Notes under the pieces: model-generated | The model's database searches: none | The model's input: the letters and a program-made list of their open reading frames with translations, nothing else | What the model was told of the DNA's origin: nothing | Translations under genes and position numbers: made by a program | Source of the DNA: Chitinophagaceae bacterium | GTDB taxonomy: Bacteria; Bacteroidota; Bacteroidia; Chitinophagales; Chitinophagaceae | Direction of reading: 5' to 3' | NCBI GenBank assembly: GCA_003455235.1 | Contig: DMRT01000146.1 | Span: 1 to 13,209 of the forward strand | Length of the DNA: 13,209 bases | Shown: positions 1-6,220 of the stretch, piece after piece | Layout: every line of letters begins with the position of its first letter | Numbering within the stretch: position 1 is the stretch's first letter

Positions 1-209
1 GCCATTTCCCAGCGCCATTGGTCTGCTTCATTCAGTCCTTCTTTTTCTGCTGCCCAGCATTTCATCAGGTGGGCCACCTGCTTCATGTGCAGCTGAAGCC
101 GTTCATTCTTCACCCAGTCTGTAAACAACTGATACGCTTCTTCACGGCTTAACACAGTTCCGGCATTGGCAGGGTTGCCAAAAACAGAGCGGTTTAATTG
201 TAACGACAT
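1..209 (-). CDS. HD-domain hydrolase, N-terminal part (runs off the left edge)
   Basis: A leftward reading frame starts at the ATG at 209-207 and stays open to the window edge, giving 69 complete residues. The visible part begins MSLQLNRSVFGNPANAG and continues into a helical stretch with VKNERLQLHMKQVAHLMK near residues 33-50, then WRWEMA at the edge. This resembles the start of small HD-domain phosphohydrolases, in which a helix with a metal-binding His (here H41 or H47) precedes an 'AGLLHD' segment; the HD dyad itself would lie just outside the window. The substrate cannot be told from this piece. The gene is divergent from the methyltransferase at 283. A candidate promoter lies at 232-260. 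The family call is from pattern resemblance only; another all-helical protein is possible. Confidence 0.6.
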   Translation of the reverse strand, partial: MSLQLNRSVFGNPANAGTVLSREEAYQLFTDWVKNERLQLHMKQVAHLMKCWAAEKEGLNEADQWRWEM

Positions 210-231
210 GTTTAATTCATTAATGTGTCAG

Positions 232-260
232 CGAAAATAAAAATTATCAGCTAACTTCAA
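232..260 (-). promoter_or_regulatory. Candidate Bacteroidota-type promoter for the HD-domain gene
   Basis: Read on the minus strand, TTG (260-258) is followed by an 18-base spacer and TATTTTCG (239-232), which differs from the TAnnTTTG -7 consensus at one position. The start codon is about 22 bases downstream, which would give a short leader. It is a pattern match only; the AT-rich divergent region makes chance matches fairly likely. Confidence 0.3.
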
Positions 261-282
261 CCGCCGTTAGAAACAATTATCA

Positions 283-1665
283 TTGAATACGCTTCCTCCC
301 GCATTGATCCGGTCGTTGCAGCATGCAAAAGGTTTCGATGAAGAAACGTTCAGGGCGGTGCATGAACAGGGAGGACAGATCACATCAGTAAGGAGGAACC
401 CGGGTAAAACGTTCAATGTTCAGCATTCTATTTTCAATTCTTCCTTAGAAGCAGTACCCTGGAGCAGCAATGGATACTACCTGCCCGGCCGTCCTTCTTT
501 CACCAGCGACCCGCTCTTTCATGCCGGCGCTTATTATGTACAGGAAGCCAGCAGCATGTTCCTGGAAGAAGCATTGAAGCAAGCGGTTGACCTCACCCAG
601 CCCCTGCGGGTATTAGACCTTTGTGCGGCGCCGGGCGGCAAATCCACCTTGCTGCAGTCTGTTCTTGCAAGGGATAGTTTGCTGGTGAGTAATGAAGTGA
701 TCAAAACAAGGGTTACCATCCTGGCCGAAAACATCAGCAAATGGGGAACTGTAAATGTGGTGGTCACCAATAATGATCCGAAAGATTTTCAGCGGCTGGA
801 AAATTATTTTGACCTGGTGGTGGTGGATGCACCCTGCAGTGGCAGCGGCCTGTTCCGCAAAGATCCCGCAGCCATTGCTGAATGGAGTGAAAATAACGTG
901 GCCCTTTGTGCACAACGGCAGCAACGCATACTGGCGGATATCATGCCGGCGCTGAAAGAAGGAGGTATACTGATCTATTCCACTTGTTCCTACTCGCCGG
1001 AAGAGGATGAAGAAATCGCTGACTGGTTGCTGGAAGAGTTTAAAGTTGAAAGTGTAAAGCTGAATGTAAAGGAGGCCTGGGGTATAATTGAGACCGTTTC
1101 TGCAAAATATAATTCGCCCGGATATCGTTTCTATCCTGGCCGGGTACAGGGAGAAGGGTTTTTTATAGCGGCGTTCCGGAAGGCGGGAAACAGCCCGGGA
1201 GTACAACGGCAAAAGGTAAAAACGAAAAAGGATACCGAAGGAGTTACCAAAAAGGAACTCGATGTGATACGGCCTTTTTTAGCGGAGGCAGACGGTTTTT
1301 TTTTCTTCCGGCAACACGAACAGGTGATTGCCATGCCGCGGGGGATGGAAGATGATTTGAAATTACTGCAGGCATCACTGTATATTAAGAAAGCAGGCAT
1401 AAGAACCGGGGCCGTCATCCGGGATGAGCTGGTGCCGGAACACGAATTCGCTGTAAGTACCATCATCAGCCATACAGTGAAACGGTTTGAGGTGGACACG
1501 GAAACAGCGTTGAAATACCTGCGGCGGGAAGAAATAAAGATTGATACAGGTGATAAAGGCTGGGCGCTGATCTGTTTCGGGCATCTGCCGTTGGGGTGGA
1601 TAAAACTGCTGGGAAACCGCATCAACAATTATTACCCGGCAAACTGGCGTATTCTTAACAGGTGA
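283..1665 (+). CDS. rsmF: RsmF/NOL1-NOP2-Fmu-type rRNA cytosine-C5 methyltransferase
   Basis: Predicted SAM-dependent RNA m5C methyltransferase of 460 residues, probably modifying 16S rRNA in the cytoplasm. The catalytic domain carries the SAM-binding motif LCAAPGGKST at residues 113-122, motif IV DAPCSGSG at 182-189 (C185, the release cysteine) and motif VI STCSYSPEEDE at 233-243 (C235, the nucleophile). The two-cysteine arrangement is diagnostic for this family. The C-terminal part (about 310-460) fits the PUA-like RNA-binding tail of RsmF proteins. The start is a TTG: a stop (TAG) lies in frame at 268-270, no ATG lies between, and the family's conserved N-terminal segment begins almost at once. 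The exact target (C1407 in E. coli RsmF) is assumed from the family; Bacteroidota members could modify another site. Confidence 0.88.
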   Translation: MNTLPPALIRSLQHAKGFDEETFRAVHEQGGQITSVRRNPGKTFNVQHSIFNSSLEAVPWSSNGYYLPGRPSFTSDPLFHAGAYYVQEASSMFLEEALKQAVDLTQPLRVLDLCAAPGGKSTLLQSVLARDSLLVSNEVIKTRVTILAENISKWGTVNVVVTNNDPKDFQRLENYFDLVVVDAPCSGSGLFRKDPAAIAEWSENNVALCAQRQQRILADIMPALKEGGILIYSTCSYSPEEDEEIADWLLEEFKVESVKLNVKEAWGIIETVSAKYNSPGYRFYPGRVQGEGFFIAAFRKAGNSPGVQRQKVKTKKDTEGVTKKELDVIRPFLAEADGFFFFRQHEQVIAMPRGMEDDLKLLQASLYIKKAGIRTGAVIRDELVPEHEFAVSTIISHTVKRFEVDTETALKYLRREEIKIDTGDKGWALICFGHLPLGWIKLLGNRINNYYPANWRILNR

Positions 1666-1721
1666 TTGGCCCTATTAACCAACATATTTTTAGATATTTG
1701 CACACACAACTCCTTTGAAAG

Positions 1722-2699
1722 ATGAAAAAGATATTATTCGTACTTTTTTTATTGCCTGCCATGGCATGGGCGCAAAAGGGAAAAGAGATAAAGCCCGTGA
1801 AGATGCATACGGTAGGTCCCAAGGAAAGCCTCAGCAGCATCGGCCGCATGTATGAAGTGAATGGCCGGGTGCTTGCCAATTATAATAATATCGACTACGA
1901 TAAAGGAATCAATATCGGGCAGGTACTCAAAATCCCACCCAAGGGAACCACGCTCGACCAGGTAACCGATCCTTCCACACAGGTGGTAAAGGCCCCGGCC
2001 AAAAAAGAAGAAGTGAAAGCTCCTGCGCCGGTTGCAAAAACTGAAACAAAGCCTGCCGAAAAAATTGCTGTTACAGAAGAAACAGGTACCCCGGTTTATC
2101 ATAAAGTGGGGAAGAAGGAAACACTGTATCACATCAGCACCCTGTACCCCGGCACCAGCATTGATGACCTGAAACGGTGGAACAACCTCGCTTCGGACGG
2201 CGTAAGTGAAGGAGCCAGCCTGGTGGTTGGTTATAAGAAAGAAACAGCCGCCGCTAAAAAAACAGCAACAGCCAAAACAGAAAAACCGGTGATAACAGAA
2301 ACGGTGAAGAAGGAGCCGGAAAAGAAAACGCCAAAGGATCCGGAACCTGTGAAACCGGATGTGTCGGGCAAAACGATTAAGGGAGGTGCTTTCAAATCCT
2401 TGTTTGAATCACAGAACAGCAACGGCCAGCCGGCTAGCGAAGAAGGTGCATTGGGTGTGTTCAAAAGCACCAGCGGGTGGAGCGACGGGAAATATTACTG
2501 TCTTTATAACAACGCAACACCCGGTACCATAATCCGCATCACCTCTTCCACCGGAAAATTTGTGTATGCAAAAGTGCTCGACGGCATGCCCGACCTGAAA
2601 CAGAATAACGGGCTGCTGATCCTGGTGAGCAATGCCGCTGCGGATGAACTGGGTGTATCCGACAGCAATGCCGTATGCAGCATAGCGTATTCAAAATAA
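1722..2699 (+). CDS. Exported LysM-LysM-RlpA-like (double-psi beta-barrel) protein
   Basis: A 325-residue protein with a clear signal peptide (residues 1-17, cleavage probable after AWA before Q18), so it acts in the periplasm or at the cell envelope. Two LysM repeats, likely peptidoglycan-binding, lie at about 28-72 (HTVGPKESLSSIG, then GQVLKIP) and 126-170 (YHKVGKKETLYHIS). They are joined and followed by Lys/Ala/Pro/Glu-rich linkers (about 84-118 and 172-218) typical of disordered wall-spanning spacers. The C-terminal domain (about 240-323, with VYAKVLDGMPD and SNAAADELGV) resembles the RlpA-like double-psi barrel; RlpA proteins are lytic transglycosylases, but catalysis here is unproven. 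A weak promoter match (GATATTTGC, 1693-1701) precedes the ATG. The gene is convergent with fmt, with 26 bases between the stops and no obvious hairpin there. Confidence 0.82.
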   Translation: MKKILFVLFLLPAMAWAQKGKEIKPVKMHTVGPKESLSSIGRMYEVNGRVLANYNNIDYDKGINIGQVLKIPPKGTTLDQVTDPSTQVVKAPAKKEEVKAPAPVAKTETKPAEKIAVTEETGTPVYHKVGKKETLYHISTLYPGTSIDDLKRWNNLASDGVSEGASLVVGYKKETAAAKKTATAKTEKPVITETVKKEPEKKTPKDPEPVKPDVSGKTIKGGAFKSLFESQNSNGQPASEEGALGVFKSTSGWSDGKYYCLYNNATPGTIIRITSSTGKFVYAKVLDGMPDLKQNNGLLILVSNAAADELGVSDSNAVCSIAYSK

Positions 2700-2725
2700 A
2701 AGCGCAGCGGGAGATGGAGCAGGGG

Positions 2726-3652
2726 TTAAAAATGATAGCCTCTTAAGAAATCTTCCACGTTCATCTTTTTCTTTCCTTCCAGCTGAAGTTCCTTTACGAG
2801 TACGTATCCATCATTACAGGCGAATTTCAGAAACGTTTTTTTATCGGTGTCATAACTTCCGGCCACCGGCTTTACCGGCCAGCTTTGTTTTTCGGTGCGA
2901 TAGATCTTCAGTGTTTTTCCATGGAGGGTGGTAAATGCACCGGGAAAGGGTGAGAGCCCGCGGATAAGGTTGTGCACTTCTTCAGTCGATCTGGAGAAGT
3001 CGATCCGGCAGGTATCGGTGAAGAGTTTGGGGGCGTGTTTAAGGTCTGAGGTTTGAAGTTGCGGAGTTTCCTTTAATGACTCATCCGCCAGTCCCTGTAC
3101 CGTTTTTACCAACAGCCGGGCGCCAATCTCTTTCATTTTATCGTGTACTTCACCGGCGGTTTCGTTTTCGCCGATGGGAAAAGATTGTTGCAGTAAAATA
3201 TCGCCGGTATCGATCTCGTGTTTTAATTTGAAGGTGGTTACACCCGTTTCCTTTTCCCCGTTGATCACTGCCCAGTTGATCGGCGCCGCTCCCCGGTATT
3301 GCGGCAGCAGTGAACCATGCAGGTTTACCGATCCCATGGGTGGCATGTTCCATACGGCTTCCGGCAGCATCCGGAAGGCAACCACCACCTGCAGGTCGGC
3401 ATTCAATGATTTAAGTTGCTGTAAAAAGTCGGGGTTCTTTAATTTCTCCGGCTGCAGTACATACAATCCTTTTTCAACCGCATATTTTTTTACAGCGCTT
3501 TGCTGCAACTGCATACCACGGCCTGCTGCTTTATCGGGAGCGGTAATTACGCCAACAATTGTACAGCCGGCATTGACCAATGCATCCAGTGCGGCAACGG
3601 CAAATTCAGGCGTACCCATAAAAACAATCCGCAGGTCTTTAAAATCCTTCAT
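2726..3652 (-). CDS. fmt: Methionyl-tRNA formyltransferase
   Basis: A 308-residue cytoplasmic enzyme that formylates the initiator Met-tRNA using 10-formyl-tetrahydrofolate, needed for normal translation initiation. The N-terminal formyltransferase domain begins with RIVFMGTPEFAV (residues 8-19). It carries the active-site segment NLHGSLLPQYRGAAPINWAV (110-129), with N110 and H112 matching the catalytic Asn and His, and EIDTGDILL (146-154) with D148 matching the catalytic Asp. The C-terminal OB-fold-like domain (about 210-308) includes the usual LIRGLSPFPGA motif. Length is normal for the family. It lies downstream of the DEAD-box helicase on the same strand: 62 bases from the helicase stop as read, or 27 bases from the stop of the proposed restored frame, so co-transcription is likely. 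The customary partner def is not in view. Confidence 0.97.
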   Translation of the reverse strand: MKDFKDLRIVFMGTPEFAVAALDALVNAGCTIVGVITAPDKAAGRGMQLQQSAVKKYAVEKGLYVLQPEKLKNPDFLQQLKSLNADLQVVVAFRMLPEAVWNMPPMGSVNLHGSLLPQYRGAAPINWAVINGEKETGVTTFKLKHEIDTGDILLQQSFPIGENETAGEVHDKMKEIGARLLVKTVQGLADESLKETPQLQTSDLKHAPKLFTDTCRIDFSRSTEEVHNLIRGLSPFPGAFTTLHGKTLKIYRTEKQSWPVKPVAGSYDTDKKTFLKFACNDGYVLVKELQLEGKKKMNVEDFLRGYHF

Positions 3653-3679
3653 GGCTGCGAAGGTAAGAAAACCCGCTGC

Positions 3680-3775
3680 TTATTGGCGGTTCCGGAAAGC
3701 GCCCAGTTGTTGCTTCAGCTCATCAATCTGCTTCTGCTGTGCCCTTGCCCGCTTTGATGTGTGTGGTGTGCTTTT
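3680..3775 (-). other. Probable out-of-frame C-terminal tail of the DEAD-box helicase (frameshift)
   Basis: In the helicase frame, translation ends at 3715 with a short His/Ser/Gly tail. In the -1 frame, an open stretch starts at a run of four A on the minus strand (T run 3772-3775) and reads STPHTSKRARAQQKQIDE followed by LKQQLGAFRNRQ, ending with TAA at 3682-3680. This tail is basic and heptad-like, as helicase tails often are, and stops 27 bases before the fmt ATG. Adding one A to the run, or a -1 ribosomal slip at AAA, would join it to the helicase after residue K384. A sequencing or assembly error in a homopolymer, a recent mutation and a chance open frame all remain possible. Confidence 0.45.
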
Positions 3776-4923
3776 CTATATTCTGGCCCTTCGCCAAACT
3801 GTTCTGGTATTTTTTCTTTATGCACTTCTTTGCCGAGCAATTGTTCAATGCGCTGAAATTTGCGTTGCTCTTTTTCGCTGATAAATGTAATGGCTGTCCC
3901 TTCTGCTGCTGCCCTTGCTGTGCGGCCGATGCGGTGCACATAATCTTCGCCATCGTGCGGCACATCGTAATTGATCACCAGGTCGATGTTATCAATATCG
4001 ATTCCCCGGCTTAATATATCCGTGGCAACCAGTACCGGCAGACGCCTGCTTTTGAACTGCATCAACACTTCTTCCCGTTTGTCCTGTTCCAGGTCGCTGT
4101 GTATCTCATCGGCTAAAACCCTTGCCCGGCGAAGGTCACGGGTGAGCTGCTTTACACTGATTTTGCTGCTGCAGAAGATCAATACCGATTTAAAGTTATT
4201 TTTCTGAAGCAGGTATTTCACCAAAGGAATTTTCTGGGTATCGTACACCACAAAGGCTTCCTGCTTGATCCGTTCATTGGGCTTGCTGATGGAAATATTC
4301 ACTTCCGCCGGCTCGTGCAATATCTTCCTTGCCAGTTCCCTTATTTTATGCGGCATGGTGGCCGAGAACAGGAGGTTCTGTCTTTTTTTAGGCAGGTGAT
4401 TAATGATAAACATGATGTCGTCGTAAAAACCCATGTCGAGCATGCGGTCGGCTTCATCCAGGATCAGGTACTTTAACCCGCTGAGTTTTACATACCCCAT
4501 TTTAATATGCGCCATCATTTTACCGGGCGTACAGATCACCACGTCGGCGCCATGGCTCAACGCTTTCTTTTCCTGTACAAATGCACCGCCATCTCCACCG
4601 CCATATACCGCAATGGAACTTACTGAAGTGAAATAAGAAAGCCCTTCCATGTGCTGGGCAATCTGGATGGCGAGTTCCCGGGTGGGTACAATCACCAGGG
4701 CGTTATTGGTATGATCCTCGTGCGGATCGGTGATGATCTTATTGATGAGGGGAAGCAGGAATGCAGCAGTTTTGCCGGTACCCGTTTGCGCCGATGCAAT
4801 TACATCTTTGCCGGCCATTACCAAGGGTATCACCTGTTCCTGAACCGGGGTGGCTTCTTCGTATCCAGAGGCGTCAATGCCTTCCATCAGTCTTGCGTCA
4901 AATCCAAATTCTGTAAAATTCAC
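3715..4923 (-). CDS. DEAD-box ATP-dependent RNA helicase (RhlE-like)
   Basis: A 402-residue cytoplasmic RNA helicase, probably acting in ribosome assembly or RNA turnover. Visible motifs in order: the Q motif region (GYEEATPVQEQ, 20-30), motif I AQTGTGKT (45-52), Ia PTRELAIQ (80-87), motif II DEAD (156-159), motif III SAT (187-189), motif V ATDILSRGIDI (300-310) and motif VI HRIGRTARA (330-338). Both RecA-like domains are complete. The start codon is GTG at 4923: an in-frame TAA lies just upstream in the poly-A leader and the conserved N-terminal FTEFGF segment begins at once. The extreme C-terminus appears frameshifted (see 3680-3775); the catalytic core is unaffected. It is upstream of fmt on the same strand. 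The RhlE subgroup assignment is tentative. Confidence 0.95.
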   Translation of the reverse strand: MNFTEFGFDARLMEGIDASGYEEATPVQEQVIPLVMAGKDVIASAQTGTGKTAAFLLPLINKIITDPHEDHTNNALVIVPTRELAIQIAQHMEGLSYFTSVSSIAVYGGGDGGAFVQEKKALSHGADVVICTPGKMMAHIKMGYVKLSGLKYLILDEADRMLDMGFYDDIMFIINHLPKKRQNLLFSATMPHKIRELARKILHEPAEVNISISKPNERIKQEAFVVYDTQKIPLVKYLLQKNNFKSVLIFCSSKISVKQLTRDLRRARVLADEIHSDLEQDKREEVLMQFKSRRLPVLVATDILSRGIDIDNIDLVINYDVPHDGEDYVHRIGRTARAAAEGTAITFISEKEQRKFQRIEQLLGKEVHKEKIPEQFGEGPEYRKAHHTHQSGQGHSRSRLMS

Positions 4924-5012
4924 TATATCTTTTTTTTAAATCGGGTGAAGATAGTAAATATAGCCACACCAACGCAGCATGGCTGAAGATTATACAAGTT
5001 TCGCATATAAGT

Positions 5013-5044
5013 GCCGGCAGCCCAATCCGGCCATCCTGCCCGGC
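5013..5044. repeat. GC-rich imperfect inverted repeat upstream of the galactan genes
   Basis: GCCGGCAG (5013-5020) is followed by CTGCCCGGC (5036-5044), which pairs with it apart from one bulged C, with a 15-base loop that itself contains CCGGCC. It stands out as a GC-rich patch in an otherwise AT-rich intergenic region. It lies about 10 bases upstream of the candidate -33 element at 5055, so it could be a regulator site or a hairpin in a transcript leaving the helicase promoter region. Function is not established. Confidence 0.35.
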
Positions 5045-5054
5045 TGATATTTAT

Positions 5055-5085
5055 TTTGCCATCGGGCTATAAATGCATAAGTTTA
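5055..5085 (+). promoter_or_regulatory. Candidate promoter of the galactan-degradation genes
   Basis: TTTG (5055-5058), a 19-base spacer and TAAGTTTA (5078-5085) fit the Bacteroidota promoter pattern TTTG-N19-TAnnTTTG with one mismatch in the -7 box. A start of transcription near 5092 would give a leader of about 40 bases before the ATG at 5131. It is the best match in the 4924-5130 intergenic region. No experimental support. Confidence 0.4.
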
Positions 5086-5101
5086 AAGATATAAATACCT
5101 C

Positions 5102-5121
5102 ACCCCGGTTAACGGTTGTAA
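5102..5121. repeat. Leader copy of a 20-bp repeated site (second copy 5386-5405)
   Basis: The 20 bases here match those at 5386-5405, inside the first galactanase gene, at 17 of 20 positions, including an exact 12-base core CCCGGTTAACGG (5104-5115 and 5388-5399). The core contains the palindrome GTTAAC and is imperfectly symmetric. The two copies are 284 bp apart, one in the presumed leader and one in the coding sequence. This could be a pair of regulator half-sites or a coincidence, since the second copy also encodes protein. Confidence 0.25.
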
Positions 5122-5130
5122 TGCATCATC

Positions 5131-6162
5131 ATGAAATCGAATTCCATTACGCTATTGCTGCTTTTGCTGTTCACCGGCATCACCTGTAAAAAGACCGGGG
5201 CCGATCCGCAACCCACCCCCAATCCCGTTCCCGTTTCTTTCTTTGCCAAGGGCGCTGATGTGAGCTGGCTGACCCAGATGGAAAGCGGGGGTATTAAATT
5301 TTATTCCTCCGGCGGCACAGAAACCGAATGCATGCAGCTGCTGAAAAGCCTCGGCATGAATTCCATCCGCCTGCGTGTGTGGGTGAACCCGGTTAACGGA
5401 TGGAACAACACAGTTGATGTGGTTGCTAAAGCCACCCGTGCAAAAAACCTGGGCATGAAGATCATGATTGATTTTCATTACAGCGACAGCTGGGCCGATC
5501 CCGGTCAGCAAACCAAACCAGCTGCCTGGGCATCACAGGATGCAGCCACATTACAAACATCTGTTTATAACCACACATGGAACGTGATGAGCACGCTCAA
5601 AACAAACGGCATCACGCCCGACTGGGTGCAGGTGGGCAATGAAACCAACGATGGCATGCTGTGGCCCGAAGGAAAAGCATCGGTGAACATGGCCAACTAC
5701 GCTAAATTTTACATGGCCGGTTACAATGCCGTGAAAGCAGTGAGCACATCCATCAAAGTGATGGTGCATCTTTCAAACGGATATGATAATGCCTTGTTCC
5801 GCTGGAACCTGGATGGATTGAAAGCCAATGGTGCCGTATGGGATGTGATCGGCATGTCGCTGTACCCCAGTGCTGCCAACTGGAGCACACTCAACAGCCA
5901 ATGCCTTGCCAACATGAATGATATGGTGACCAGGTACGGTTCTGAAATAATGATCAGCGAAGTGGGTATGAGCTGGGACCAGCCGGCCGCCTGCAATGCA
6001 TTTATCACCGACCTGATCTCAAAAATAAAATCGCTGAGCAACAACAAGGGTGCCGGTGTTTTTTATTGGGAACCCGAGGCCTATAACAACTGGCAGGGAT
6101 ATACACTGGGTGCTTTTGATAATTCCGGGAAGCCAACCGCAGCGCTGAATGCGTTTAATTGA
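5131..6162 (+). CDS. Arabinogalactan endo-beta-1,4-galactanase, GH53, predicted lipoprotein
   Basis: A 343-residue GH53 enzyme predicted to cleave internal beta-1,4-galactosyl bonds of galactan or type I arabinogalactan side chains of pectin. Residues 1-18 form a lipoprotein-type signal with a hydrophobic Leu run ending before C19 and KK, followed by a Pro-rich spacer (25-36), so it is probably tethered to a membrane by lipid; surface display is possible but not shown. The TIM barrel (about 38-340) starts with GADVSWL. It carries DFHYSDSWADP (114-124), the acid/base Glu in VQVGNETNDGMLWP (E171), and the nucleophile Glu in IMISEVGMSW (E277). It is the first gene of a presumed three-gene operon and lies 58 bases before the GH2-GH53 fusion. 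Length and motifs are normal for a single-domain GH53. Substrate is inferred from the family, which is almost uniformly galactanase. Confidence 0.93.
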   Translation: MKSNSITLLLLLLFTGITCKKTGADPQPTPNPVPVSFFAKGADVSWLTQMESGGIKFYSSGGTETECMQLLKSLGMNSIRLRVWVNPVNGWNNTVDVVAKATRAKNLGMKIMIDFHYSDSWADPGQQTKPAAWASQDAATLQTSVYNHTWNVMSTLKTNGITPDWVQVGNETNDGMLWPEGKASVNMANYAKFYMAGYNAVKAVSTSIKVMVHLSNGYDNALFRWNLDGLKANGAVWDVIGMSLYPSAANWSTLNSQCLANMNDMVTRYGSEIMISEVGMSWDQPAACNAFITDLISKIKSLSNNKGAGVFYWEPEAYNNWQGYTLGAFDNSGKPTAALNAFN

Positions 6163-6175
6163 TTCGGCGATGTGA

Positions 6176-6196
6176 TGATTCAGGGTGACTCAATCA
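6176..6196 (+). other. Small imperfect hairpin between the two galactanase genes
   Basis: TGATTCAG (6176-6183) and CTCAATCA (6189-6196) can pair with one C-C mismatch around a five-base loop (GGTGA). It sits in the 58-base gap between the lipoprotein GH53 gene and the fusion gene. There is no T run after it, so it is not a convincing terminator; it might tune mRNA stability or relative expression. Weak and possibly chance. Confidence 0.2.
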
Positions 6197-6220
6197 GAAT
6201 AATGAACCAACTATATAAGG

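Noticed and set aside
613..1212. Open frame on the minus strand inside the methyltransferase gene
   Set aside because: The plus-strand gene there has all catalytic motifs; the antisense product shows no recognisable domain.
2700..2725. Possible terminator between the convergent LysM gene and fmt
   Set aside because: No inverted repeat can be formed in these 26 bases.
3174..3881. Long open frame on the plus strand, antisense to fmt and the helicase end
   Set aside because: Its product is Cys/Ser-rich and low in family-like signals, and it overlaps the certain fmt gene on the other strand; it is a shadow frame.
4955..4962. TATATTTA on the minus strand as a -7 box for the helicase
   Set aside because: No TTG or TTTG lies at a suitable distance upstream, so the match is too weak to list as a promoter.
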